64,000 bases of DNA from positions 35,977,402 through 36,041,401 of the forward strand of contig CM057230.1 of the NCBI GenBank assembly GCA_029891385.1, written 5' to 3'. The position numbers and the translations under genes are program-made. Under the pieces are notes generated by a model. That model did not search any database. It saw nothing but the letters and a program-made list of their open reading frames with translations, and had not been told where the DNA came from. Shown here piece after piece: positions 21,740 to 32,460 of this stretch. The number at the start of each line of letters is the position of its first letter. Position 1 is the stretch's first letter. This DNA comes from Erythroxylum novogranatense (taxonomy: Eukaryota > Streptophyta > Magnoliopsida > Malpighiales > Erythroxylaceae).

Positions 21740-23200
21740 ATAAAATGTTCATGCAAAAGAGCTAAAGTTTTCTCAACACCAAAGTGACCCATCAATCCAC
21801 CTCCATGTGTCTCTCTAACAAGTAATTCACGATAGAGCAAGATGGAATGCAAAGTTTATCCTTTTGAATAGAAATCCATCAAATCTATAGAAATTATCAT
21901 TACCATGTTTTCACAAGATTTCCAAATTTTGCAAAGTCACAATCAGATTCATACATGCCTTTCAACATCTCAAAACCAAGTAATCTAGCATGCATAGAGC
22001 TAAGAAGAGAGTATCTCCTAGAAAGAGCATCAGCCACAATGTTTTCTTTCCTTATTTATGTTTAATAACATAAGGAAAAGTTTCAATAAATTCCAACCAC
22101 CTAGCATGTCTCTTGTTCAATTTACCTTGGGACTTGAAATTTCAAACTTTCATGATCGGGTGAATGATAAATTCTTTTGGCCACAAGTAATGTTGTCAAG
22201 TCTCTAAAGACCTTTTAAAGCATACAACTCTTTATCATAAGTGGAGTAATTCAAAGCAGCACCACTTAGTTTTCACTAAAATAAGCAATGGGTTTAGAAT
22301 CTTGCATTAAAACAGCACCAATGCCTATTCCAGAAGCATCACATTCAACCTCAAAAACTTTAGAAAAATCAGGAAGAATAAGAAGAGGAGCATTGGTCAA
22401 TTTTTCTTTCAAGCTATTAAAAGCAACCTCTTGTGAATCACCCCATTTAAAATCACATTCTTTTTACCAATTCATTCAAAGGGGCTGCAATGGTAGAGAA
22501 ATCCTTCACAAATCTCCGATAGAAGCTAGCCAAGCCATGGAAGCTTCGAACCTCATTCGCATTCTTGGGAGTTGGCCATTCTCTAATTGCTTTCACTTTC
22601 TCTTCATCAACTTGAAGTCCTTTAGCACCTACAATAAAACCAAGAAACACAACAGTATCCATGCAAAGGAACATTTTCTAAATTGGCGTAAAGCTTATTT
22701 TCTCTTAAAGTTCAAACACATCATTCAAGTGTTTCACATGTTCGTCTAAACTCCTAGAATACACTAGAATATCATCAAAATAGCGACCACATACTTTCCA
22801 ATAAAAGGACGAAACACATGATTCATCAAACTCATGAAAGTACTAGGTGCATTAGTCAAGCCAAAAGGCATAACTAACCACTCATACAACCCAAACTTAG
22901 TTTTGAAAGCGTTTCCACTCATCACCCTTTTCATGCGAATTTGATGATACCCACTTCTAAGATCAATTTTGAAAATATACAAGCACCATGCAACTCGTCA
23001 AGCATATCATCTAAACGAGGGATAGGGTAACGATATTTCACCGTGATTTTATTGATGGCTCTACAGTCAACACACATTCTCCATTTGCCATCTTTCTTAG
23101 GAACAAGTATAACTGGCACAACACACGGGCTCAAGCTTTCTCTCACAAAGCCCTTTTCATAAGCTCTTCAACTTGTCTTTGGATCTCCTTAGTTTCTTCC
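21740..23200 (-). pseudogene. C2 reverse transcriptase and RNase H
   Basis: The frame at 23146-22931 has [20 protein letters not shown] and [19 protein letters not shown]. The frame at 22982-22764 has [29 protein letters not shown], then loses one base just before the YFDD motif, destroying the catalytic site in frame. The frame at 22674-22453 holds the connection ([20 protein letters not shown]). RNase H (22450-21840) has many one-base losses in homopolymers. Those losses are frequent here compared with C1 and could reflect decay or sequencing error. Confidence 0.88.
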
Positions 23201-24074
23201 GGATTGGCTCTATCGCAGCCTATTCGAATTGAAGCTCCGGGAAGGAAGTCTATACGGTGCTCAATGCCTCTCAAAGGGGCAATCCATCGAATGTCCTCCG
23301 AAATAAGTCGTTGAAGTCCTGCAACAAAGACAAAACACTAGACTAAGCAAAGAAGGATCAAGCTCATTAATAGTTAAGAAAACATCTTTATATAAAAGTA
23401 TATAAGATTCTTCACATTTAAAAGCTCTTTTGATCTCAATTTTCCAGCAAATAAAGTCACTCTCTTTTCTTCATTTTTTTCACTCATTTTACTTTCTCTA
23501 TCCTCACTTGATCCTCATAAGCTTGAATGGGCCTAAGAGGTTTCAACACCATATTTTACCATGAAAAGGAAAAGAATAACAATTTTATATCCATCATGCC
23601 TAACTTTTCTATCAAATTGCCATGGCCTACCAAGCAAAACATGTCCAGGATACATTGGTGCAACATCACATAAAATCTCATCATCATACTTACCAATGAA
23701 AATGCAACCATCACTTGTTTGGTGACTTTCACCTCACCACAATCATTTAACCATTGTAATTTATATGGTCTAGGATGTTTCAAAATAGGCAAATTAAGCT
23801 TGTCAACGAGTAAAGTACTAGCAACATTGGTACAACTTCCACCATCTATGATCATGCTACAAACTTTACCGTTAATGAGACACCTTGTATGAAAGATGTG
23901 CTCACGTTGCTCTTCATCAAGATCTTCTTTTGGTTGGATATTAAGAGCACGCCTAGCCACAAGTGCTTCACCAACCTCAGCATCACAATCAACATCGGAA
24001 GCATCCGTCAATGGAGCCACATCATCATAGTCATCACGGTCACTACTTTCACTAGCAACATCACCATTCTCAAG
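23200..24074 (-). pseudogene. C2 protease and linker
   Basis: The frame 24020-23556 reads IFHTRCLINGKVCSMIIDGG, STLLVDKLNLPILKHPRPYK, with D-G-G-S intact, unlike C1. A 2-base loss near 23695 shifts the frame, and MHQCILDMFCLVGHG is the shifted readout. The linker to RT (23520-23200) is present with several one-base deletions. At 24075 it is cut by an LTR fragment, so gag is missing. Confidence 0.88.
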
Positions 24075-24557
24075 TCCATATCCTTATTTTTAAGTGGCAC
24101 ATGCTTGTCACATGGTACTTTAAGTGAGTTCTCCCAATTGGACTCCATGTGGGCCTTTGGACACTTTATGTTGGGCTTCAAGGAATAAGACAATGCCTCT
24201 TGGACCTTTATGAGATGAAATCTGACTCAACAATATGGGCTCTATCTCTTGAAGGTCTTGTATTAAACAATTCAATGCTTGCTTCATTGCTTTGGCCCTA
24301 GCTCTTGTCATTGGGCCTCCAATATCTCTTGTAATGGATCTTTAGGAACATTAGACTTGAATGTTGGGCCTTTGATATGGGAATTTCGTTCATCCCCTTG
24401 CCTTGAATATTTAGACTTCAAATCTGATCCAATTGAAGCTCCTAAGCCTCCTTTTGCAAGCTCATGTCCATGCAAATCACGTCCTAGGCTTTCTTGAGGC
24501 AAATCACGCCATGGATGCTTCTCTTCTTGTCTTTCACATGCCCATGGTTCTTCATCA
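24075..24557 (-). repeat. Extra family C LTR fragment in place of C2 gag
   Basis: It matches the last 480 bp (plus-strand right part) of the C LTR, from 'tccatatcctta' to 'ttcttcatca', including the [11 protein letters not shown] coding block (with a short insertion, 'atatctcttg'). It follows the protease at 24074 and is followed by leader sequence at 24558. It indicates a rearrangement that removed gag and the zinc knuckle. Confidence 0.9.
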
Positions 24558-25275
24558 GATTAGAATCCCAAGATAAAATTCTCAAAGAATCCAAAAGGGG
24601 AAATAGAGTGTGAAAAAATAGTATAAGGAATGAATTAAGGAAGTGATTACCTTGGAAAGTCAAACTTGAAGCTAAAGAAAGATTAATAAGGCAAGAAATG
24701 AAATAGGAAACGAAAAGCAAAATAGGAAAGTAACTGAAATAAGGAAGTGAAGCAAATAGGAAAGCAATCAAGTTCCAAGCAATACAAGATAGGAAAGTGA
24801 AGCAAATAGGAAAGTAATATGGCAAGTTCCAAGCAATACAAGATAGGAAAGTACTTGCAATTAGGAAAGTAGCAAACTTGGACTCCACTTCTAAAACTTG
24901 CATCACACACTCGATTGTTTTCTTTTTTATCTCTTTTTTTGTCGATTTTTTTCTTTTTTTTGACGAATTTTTTTCACTTCTACTTTTTTGTTTCTTTTTT
25001 TCGACAATTTTTTCTTTTTTTCTTTTTTTGACTTCTATTTTTTTTTCGAAGTGGATGCTCTCAATTTAGATTTTGTGTAACTTGCTCTAGAAAGCTTGGA
25101 TTTGAGTGATCCCAAGACGAAAATAAAGAAGAGATTTTGAACTTGAAGAAATTCCTATTATTTTGCCAAAACTCAAGCAAATAGGTACACGAACTAGTAG
25201 ACGCAAAAATGGACAGAAATGAATAACGAAAAAAGAAACAACAAAAGGATAGTTATTTGAAATCTAGCAACCAAA
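24558..25275 (-). other. C2 leader with tandem repeat and pyrimidine-rich tract
   Basis: Non-coding leader that is largely unlike the C0/C1 leader. It carries two copies of a 50-54 bp unit (24747-24796 and 24797-24850, 'gtgaagcaaataggaaag...') and a T-rich tract with C interruptions (about 24915-25050). No gene seen. Confidence 0.75.
24747..24850. repeat. Two-copy tandem repeat, about 52 bp
   Basis: Both units read GTGAAGCAAATAGGAAAG, a short variable part, then CAAGTTCCAAGCAATACAAG and ATAGGAAA. The second unit is 4 bp longer. Confidence 0.85.
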
Positions 25276-25289
25276 GCGCTCTGATACCA
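25276..25289 (-). promoter_or_regulatory. Primer-binding site of C2
   Basis: The minus strand reads TGGTATCAGAGCGC: 12 bases match the initiator-Met site. It lies 2 nt from the LTR at 25292. Confidence 0.85.
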
Positions 25290-25291
25290 AA

Positions 25292-26344
25292 TGATGGCAG
25301 ACCCAATAGGAATTTGTCCTAGAGAACCTTCAACAAGATGAAACTATGCCCGGGAGTAGATAGAATTAAACAAACACATGGAATCACAAGAAACAGAGTT
25401 GAAAAGATAGAAACAGAACACACAAAAAATGGGAGGTGAGAAGAATGTTGATCGATGAAAAGAACCCTAAGAGAACTTGTCTCTTAGAACTCTAGCAAGA
25501 ATGTTGGTCAATGGAAAGAACCCTAAGAGAACTTGTCTCTTAGAACTCTAACCTTAAGACGCCACAAAGGAAAACCACTCCTTTGATAAGTCAAGTATTC
25601 TCAAAGAATACAAAGAAAGCAAGAAAGCTCTCAATATTATTTCTGAATCAAAGACCTCTTTCAAAGTACATAGAGGGTGCCTATTTATAGGAAAACTTCC
25701 TAACTTAATGTCCTAAAGAAGATACTAAATAAACGAAACAAATCAATCCCTAAAAGGAAACAAAATAAACTTATAAAGGTGTTGACTAGATCACCTTATT
25801 TAGAGGAAACAAAAAGGAAACTAAATAAAATGTGATCTTAACATGTTGGACCATAGGGATCACGTCCATATCCTTATTTTAAGTGGCACATGCTTGTCAC
25901 ATGGTACTTTAAGTGAGTTCTCCCAATTGGACTCCATGTGGGCCTTTGGACACTTTATGTTGGGCTTCAAGGAATAAGACAATGCCTCTTGGACCTTTAT
26001 AAGATGAAATCTGACTCAACAATATGGGCTCTATCTCTTGAAGGTCTTGTATTAAACAATTCAATGCTTGCTTCATTGCTTTGGCCCTAGCTCTTGTCAT
26101 TGGGCCTCCAACATCTTGTAATGGATCTTTAGGAACATTAGACTTGAATGTTGGGCCTTTGATATGGGAATTTCGTTCATCCCCTTGCCTTGAATATTTA
26201 GACTTCAAATCTGATCCAATTTCAACTCCTAAGCCTCCTTTTGCAAGCTCATGTCCATGCAAGTCACGTCCTAGGCTTCCTTGAGGCGAATCACGCCATG
26301 GATGCTTCTCTTCTTGTCTTTCACATGCCCATGGTTCTTCATCA
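25292..26344 (-). repeat. Family C LTR, right (5' LTR of C2)
   Basis: 1053 bp, TGATGGCAGACCC to TTCTTCATCA, with a TATA box (TATAAATAG on the minus strand) at 25681-25689. It is followed by the target duplication GATAG. Confidence 0.95.
25681..25689 (-). promoter_or_regulatory. TATA box of the family C LTR
   Basis: TATAAATAG on the minus strand, conserved at 14451-14459 and 20073-20081. Transcription would run leftwards into the leader. Confidence 0.6.
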
Positions 26345-26349
26345 GATAG

Positions 26350-26374
26350 GTTCTTGAATGAAAGAAGGACAATC
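26350..26374. other. Short remnant between the C array and A1
   Basis: 25 bp that continued the C0 leader before the C array inserted at GATAG. It resembles 'tttcttgaatgaaggat' in the A3 leader (near 55060). Confidence 0.6.
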
Positions 26375-27283
26375 TGATACGGCAACAACCTAGAATCAAT
26401 GTCTAGATCACCTCCGTTTCAATGATTGTTCCCAAACCTAAATTCAATCAATCTAACAAGACCCTTCACCCCCAAAACAGCAAGGAATTGGTAACAAAGA
26501 GTATAAGATTGTAGGAATTGAATTAACGCCACAAGTTAGAACTTACTTGATAAGTTGAATCAATCCTTAAGGTAAAACAAGCAAGAATCTCAATTCTCTC
26601 GTGAAAAATGCTTTCTAATTTTTATTGATCTCTCTAAACTCGTGTTCATGGCTAAAGCAAGGGTTTAAATACCCTTTGCAATGTAAACCCTAACAAAGAT
26701 AACCTAAAAACCCTAAAGAAAGCCCAAAATATCAAAAAAGACCTTCTTGAAATAAATCTGCCCAAGAATAAATCCCACATGGATTTGGGCTTCAAAACTA
26801 ATTAAAATTGACTAGTCCTTGTCCAAATAGGATAAGAAAACCACAAAATAGAAGACTAACTTAAGAGGGGCGAATTGGGCTTTTAAACTAGGCCCACAAG
26901 CTTGGTTCCTTAAAATAAAACATGCACATGACTTTTTTTAATAAAGCACATGCACACTTAATGCAAACCAGCCCATGAAAAAGCCTAAAAGAAGTCCACA
27001 TGCCCTTTATAACATAAAATAAGCTCAAGCCCATTGATTAGACTTGTGCTTGTGAAAATTGGCTAAGTGTTAGCCCTCTTGATTTGATGCCTCCAATGTG
27101 CACACACACTTAGGTGTCTTCCTAAGCTTTTCCCCAAGCTTGATCAACAAAACTTCTTGAAGTTCTTGTGAAACAAAAGCTTGTACATAAATCTGAAATT
27201 GTGCTTTAAGCTTGTTGGAACGTGACCTTGTAATTGGACCCATTGGCATCCTCAAGTCTCCATTGCCTTGGTGAGTTGTATCA
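26375..27283 (-). repeat. 3' LTR of A1
   Basis: 909 bp, TGATACGGCAACAACC to GAGTTGTATCA on the plus strand. It encodes the last 71 residues of the polyprotein, to a stop at 27070. The polypurine tract TTTTGAGGAGGGAGGGAA (minus strand) follows at 27284-27301. Confidence 0.95.
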
Positions 27284-28509
27284 TTCCCTCCCTCCTCAAA
27301 AGGATTCGTCCTCGAATCAAGACCTACATTATCAAAAGGAGATAAATCAGAAACATTAAAAGTAGCACTAACACTATACTCTCCTGGAAAATCCACCCTA
27401 TCGGCATTGTCATTGATGCGTTCAAGCACTTGAAAAGGACCATCCCCTCTAGGATCAAGCTTGGACTTCCTTTGTTTAGGAAATCTCTCCTTCCTGAAGT
27501 GTACCCAAACCCAATCTTCAGGTTCAAACTTCATCTCCCTACGCCCTTGATTGACTTTTTGAGCATACTTCTTGTTCTTTTCCTCAATATGCTGCCTAGC
27601 TTTCTCATGTATTGTCTTAACCAATTCGGCCCTTTGCTGCCCATCTACATTAACAATCTCATTCAAGGGTAAAGACAACAAATCCAATGGAGTTAATGGG
27701 TTAAAACCATACACAATCTCAAATGGAGAATAACCTGTAGAAGAATGAATGCTTCTATTATATGCAAACTCAATCAAAGGCAAACAATCTTCCCAAGCTT
27801 TCAAATTTTTACCCACAACAGCACGCAATAAAGATCCTAAGGTTCTATTAATCACTTCAATTTGTCCATCTGTTTGGGGATGACAAGTTGTAGAAAACAA
27901 AAGCTTTGTTCCCAATTTATTCCATAGAACACGTCAAAAGTGACTTAAAAACTTAGAATCCCTATCTGAAACAATAGTTCTAGGAATGCCATGCAATCTA
28001 ACAACATCCCTAAAAAACAAATCAGCATCATGTGTAGCATCATCAGATTTATGACATGCAATAAAATGAGCCATTTTACTAAATCGATCAACTACAACAA
28101 AGATGCTATCACGTCCTTTCCTAGTCCTAGGCAATCCTAACACAAAATCCATACATATATCAATCCAAGGACTAATAGGGACAGGTAGAGGCGTGTACAA
28201 CCCATGTGGTTGCACCTTGGACTTGGCTTGCCTACACGCTACACAACTAGAGCAAACTCTTTCAACATCCTTTTTCATTTTAGGCCAATAAAAATGCTTC
28301 TGTAATATGTCAAGTGTTTTAGCAATACGAAAATCTCCCATTAAACCTCCATCATGAGACTCCCTAGCAAGCATCTCACGCATAGAACAAGTAGGAATAC
28401 ATAGTTTATTATCTCTAAACAAATATCCATCATTCCTATAAAACTTTTGAAAAGCAACTTGTTCACATGCATCATACACATTAGCAAAGTCAGAATCTGA
28501 TTTGTACAA
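27070..28509 (-). pseudogene. A1 integrase with LTR-encoded tail
   Basis: 28509-27934 encodes the HDGGLMGDF...CSSCVAC zinc region and the core [32 protein letters not shown]. One nonsense change (TGG to TGA, near 27931-27936) stops it at SHF. 27915-27070 then reads on without a break: [72 protein letters not shown], then into the LTR with GPITRSRSNKLKAQF. Apart from that stop the domain is nearly whole. The first histidine pair reads H...GDF where A3 has H...GHF, so one zinc ligand is changed. Confidence 0.9.
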
Positions 28510-28521
28510 ATCTTTTATATA

Positions 28522-29821
28522 CTAAAACTCAATCAACTTAGAACTAAGAGAAGAGATTAGAGCATACCTCCTAGACAATGCATCAGCGATCACATTTTCT
28601 TTACCTTGCTTGTATTTCACAACATATGGGAATGTCTCTATGAACTCCAACCACTTAGCATGTCTTTTATTTAACTTACCTTGGCCCTTAAGATGCTTCA
28701 AACTCTCATGATCAGTGTGAATCACTTAATTCCTTTGGCCATAGATAATGTTGCCAAGTTTGTAGAGCTCTTACCAATGCATATAGCTCCTTGTCATAAG
28801 TGGAATACTTCATTTGAGCACCATTCAACTTCTCACTAAAATAGGCAATGGGACGCCTTCCCTGCAATAAAACAACACTAATACCTATCCCAGAGGCATC
28901 ACATTCAATCTCAAAAGTAGAAGAAAAATCAGGTAAACTCAAAATAGGTGCAGAACAAAGTTTTTCTTTCAAAGTGTTAAAAGCAATTTCCTGCGCCTCT
29001 CCCCACTTAAATCCTACCTCCTTTTTAACAATATCAGTCAATGGAGCTGCAATGGAACTAAAATCTTTCACAAACCTCCTATAGAAACTAGCAAGTCCAT
29101 GAAAAGATCTCACCTGAGTAACACTTGTAGGTCTCGGCCACTCCCTAATTGCCTTGACCTTTTCTTGGTCCACCTCAATTCCATTAGAAGAAACAACATA
29201 ACCAAGAAATATGACACGATCCATGCAAAATGTACACTTCTTTAACTTAGCATACAACTTTTCTATCCTAAGTGCATCTAAGACAAGCCTAAGATGCTCA
29301 ATATGCTCATTAATGCTTTTGCTATAGATCAATATGTCATCAAAATATACCACAACAAACTTACCAATAAATGACCTCAAAATATGATTCATCAAACGCA
29401 TAAATGTACTAGGAGCATTAGTTAAGCCAAAAGGCATCACAAGCTACTCATATAAACCATGTTTTGTTTTAAAAGCAGTTTTCCATTCATCACCAATTTT
29501 CATTCTAATCTGATGGTAACCACTCATAAGATCAATTTTGGTAAACACACATGCACCATGCAATTCATCAATCATATCATCCAATCAAGGTATAGGATGG
29601 CGATACTTTACCGTTATCTTGTTATGACTCTGCAATCCACACACGCGCCAACTCCCATCCTTCTTTGGAACCAATATCACTGCACGCACAAGGACTAAGA
29701 CTCTCCCCGATGTGTCCCTTTTGTAGCAATTCTTCCACTTGTTTTTGGAGTTCCTTAGTTTCTTCAGGATTAGCCCTATAAGCTGGTCTGTTTGGAATCT
29801 GTGCCCCAGGCATGAAGTCAA
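28522..29821 (-). pseudogene. A1 reverse transcriptase and RNase H
   Basis: 29821-29585 holds the linker ([19 protein letters not shown]) and the VPKKDG block with small deletions. 29440-28712 has [22 protein letters not shown] at 29336-29347, the connection and RNase H to [10 protein letters not shown]. Just before it, YEW is YE-stop (TGG to TAG, near 29443). A small deletion near 28727 shifts the frame, and 28725-28522 completes RNase H ([24 protein letters not shown]). Dead copy. Confidence 0.9.
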
Positions 29822-30717
29822 TCTGATGTTCTATTCACCATCTCCTCTAACTCCACATAATGGTGCAATTCAATAATATTGGCAATGTCTTTGTTCAAAC
29901 CAGTCAAGAAACGTGCCATGGTGGCTTCTCTTTCTTCTTCTACATTAGCCCTAATCATGGCTATCTCCATCTCCTTATGGTACTCTTCTACACTTTTGGT
30001 GCCTTGTCTCAAGGTTTGGAGCCTTTGATGGAGCTCCCTATAGAAGTAACTAGGCACAAACCTCTTCTTCATGACCCTCTTCATTTCAGCCCAAGTATCA
30101 ATAGGATCCTCTCCATTCCTTCTTTTGTTCAAAACAAGCTGATCCCACCAAATAAGTGCATAATCATGAAATTCCACGGCAGCAAGCTTCACCTTCTTCT
30201 CCTCAGAATAGTTATGGCATTCAAAAATCATCTTCACCTTTCTTTCCCATTCTAAGTAAGCTTCTGGATCATTCTTACCTTGGAAAGATGGTATTTTCAT
30301 CTTGATACTGCCCAAGTTTCTATCCACACGCTCGACCCTGTCTTCTCCCCTTGCATTGTCTCGGCCTCTATAACCTCTTCCTCTTCCTCTATCATTCCGT
30401 CCCCCTCTTCCACCAAATCTGACCCTATGCCAATCTTCTTCATCTTCCCCATCATCATATTCATCTTCATACTCAAAGCGCACAGGAGTTGGCTCCCTAG
30501 CATTTTGCCTCCATGTTGCACCATTAGATGAAGCCTCTCGTTGTAAATTCCTAATGAATTGATCTTGTCTATCAAATTTATCACTGACATCCCTGAACAT
30601 GTTCTCAATCCTTTGGAATTGATGTTGCATAGCCTCCAAAGTAAAGAATGTGTGTTGATCAGCCTCACTATTCTTTTCATCCTTGTCACTACCTTTACTA
30701 TCCTTTGAATTGGCCAT
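29822..30717 (-). pseudogene. A1 gag, truncated by deletion
   Basis: It starts MANSKDSKGSDKDEKNSEAD at 30717. A glutamine-rich helix (FTLEAMQHQFQRIENMF), an acidic then Arg/Gly-rich segment (GGRGGRNDRGRGRGYRGRDN), and the gag domain follow (YLEWERKVKMIFECHNYS, IWWDQLVLNKRRNGEDP, MKKRFVPSYFYRELHQRLQ, VEEYHKEMEIAMIRA). The frame is open for about 295 codons, up to VELEEMVN. There it is fused to the RT linker, deleting about 1.27 kb relative to A3, including the zinc knuckle and protease. Confidence 0.92.
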
Positions 30718-31538
30718 AATGTAAAACCTGCAAAAACATGTTAGAATAGCTCCTCACACACTGCCTCACGTGTTTCTCTCTAAATCAGATTGGATACCCT
30801 CGTGTTTCACTCAAGAAGATGGCTTTTACCCTCAAATGAGCTTACACACTCTTGCTTTTTACCACTTTAGATTCTAGCACAGTTTTACTTGTCCGGATCA
30901 ATCACTACCAACCAAATAAACACAACAGCAACGTAATTCAAAAGGAAAGCAATGAATACCTAAATAAAGGAAGAAAAACACAAAGCTAGATGCAATTTAA
31001 TGTAAAGAAAACAAGGAAGACGAAAATAAACACATACTAGATGGAGAAAACGTATGTGAACGATTTTTGGTACCAATTGAGCAATATGAAACAAGATTAC
31101 TCAATTCAAGTGTAATGGAAACAAAAAGGACAGCAAATAAAAAAAAACAACCAAAGAGTTGAAGAAAAGACGAAACTAGGAATTAAACTCAACCCTAATG
31201 AAGAAAAGACGAAACTAGAAACGAAATTAAAGAATTCTTGAATGATCAGATTCGTTCTTGACGAATCTTGCAAACAAATCAACTCAAACTCACAAAAATT
31301 CACAATCTTGATTTTCTTTTTTTTTAACTTCTTTCTTTCTTTCTTTCTTTTCTTTCTTTTCTTCTTTTTCTTTCTTTCTTTCCTTCTTTTCTTTCTTTCT
31401 TTCTTTCCTTTCTTTCTTTTCTTTTCTTTTCTTTGTTTCTTCCTTCTTCTTTTTTTTTTTCCGAATTTTAATGATGAACTAACTATAATAATCAAGAACA
31501 AACAAAAAATTAAAGATAAAGATTGAATTTAAAACCTA
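30718..31538 (-). other. A1 leader with (TTTC)n tract
   Basis: Non-coding leader. It has a 'cctcacgtgtttctctc' motif near 30765, as in other leaders, and a long imperfect TTTC/TTTTC microsatellite at about 31310-31465 (GAAA on the sense strand). Predicted Lys/Arg-rich frames here are low-complexity artefacts. Confidence 0.8.
31310..31465. repeat. (TTTC)n microsatellite in the A1 leader
   Basis: Imperfect TTTC, TTTTC and TTC repeats of about 155 bp. Shorter counterparts lie in A3 (55195-55258) and A5 (63381-63482), always between the primer-binding site and gag. Confidence 0.9.
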
Positions 31539-31551
31539 GGCTCTGATACCA
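31539..31551 (-). promoter_or_regulatory. Primer-binding site of A1
   Basis: TGGTATCAGAGCC on the minus strand, 4 nt from the 5' LTR at 31556. Confidence 0.88.
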
Positions 31552-31555
31552 AAGA

Positions 31556-32460
31556 TGATACGGCAACAACCTAGAATCAATGTCTAGATCACCTCCGTTT
31601 CAATGATTGTTCCCAAACCTAAATTCAATCAATCTAACAAGACTCTTCACCCCCAAAACAGCAAGGAATTGTTAACAAAGAGTATAAGATTGTAGGAATT
31701 GAATTAACGCCACAAGTTAGAACTTACTTGATAAGTTGAATCAATCCTTAAGGTAAAACAAGCAAGAATCTCAATTCTCTCTTGAAGAATGCTTTCTAAT
31801 TTTATTGATCTCTCTAAAACTCGTGTTCATGGCTAAAGCAAAGGTTTAAATACCCTTTGTAATGTAAACCCTAACAAAGATAACCTAAAAACCCTAAAGA
31901 AAGCCCAAAATATCAAAAGGCCTTCTTGAAACAAATCTGCCCAAGAATAAATCCCACATGGATTTGGGCTTCAAAACTAATTAAAATTGACTAGTCCTGT
32001 CCAAATAGGATAAGAAAACTACAAAATAGAAGACTAACTTAAGAGGGGCGAATTGGGCTTTTAAACTAGGCCCACAAGCTTGATTCCTTAAAATAAAACA
32101 TGCACATGACTTTTTTAATGAAGCACATGCACAATTAATGCAAATCAGCCCATGAAAAAGCCTAAAAGAAGTCCACATGCCCTTTATAAGATAAAATAAG
32201 CCCAAGCCCATTGATTAGACTTGTGCTTGTGAAAATTGGCTAGGTGTTAGCCCTCTTGGTTTGATGCTTCCAATGTGCACACACACTTAAGTGTCTTGCT
32301 AAGCTCTTCTCCAAGCTTGATCAACAAAACTTCTTGAAGTTCTTGTGAAACAAAAGCTTGTACATAAATCTGAAATTCTGCTTTGAGCTTGTTGGAGCGC
32401 GACCTTGTAATTGGACCCATTGGCATCCTCAAGTCTCCATTGCCTTGGTGAGTTGTATCA
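31556..32460 (-). repeat. Shared family A LTR (5' of A1, 3' of A2)
   Basis: 905 bp, complete. A primer site lies on its left and a polypurine tract (32461-32478) on its right, so it belongs to two bodies at once. It has a TATA-like TATTTAAA at 31845-31852 on the minus strand. Confidence 0.95.

Larger units (their letters stand above)
14063..26344 (-). mobile_element. Family C Ty3/gypsy array: three LTRs, two bodies, one target duplication
   Basis: LTRs lie at 14063-15118, 19684-20738 and 25292-26344, all in the same orientation, with bodies C1 (15119-19683) and C2 (20739-25291) between them. The outer ends are bracketed by a perfect 5-bp duplication GATAG (14058-14062 and 26345-26349). No such duplication is visible at the inner LTR. 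The unit therefore behaves as one insertion that became, or arrived as, a dimer. The inner LTR lacks an adjacent primer-binding site. C1 has gag to IN with several frameshifts. C2 lost gag, replaced by an LTR piece, but keeps an open integrase frame. Confidence 0.93.
26375..32460 (-). mobile_element. Ty3/gypsy element A1 (family A), internally deleted
   Basis: 3' LTR 26375-27283, body 27284-31555, 5' LTR 31556-32460, on the minus strand. The body lacks the zinc knuckle and protease: gag joins the RT linker at 29826-29830. The right LTR is followed by the polypurine tract and integrase of another A body (A2), not by a copy of the left flank CAATC. A1 and A2 therefore form a tandem array sharing an LTR. 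Confidence 0.93.

Noticed and set aside
24484..24910. Hydrophobic minus-strand frame (24484-24906) that looks like a membrane protein
   Set aside because: It crosses a two-copy tandem repeat in non-coding C2 leader; the Phe/Ser/Tyr-rich runs come from 'aataggaaagt' repeats.
31106..31526. Lys/Arg-rich and Phe/Leu-rich frames over the TTTC tract
   Set aside because: Translation of a microsatellite in both strands; no start context or family.
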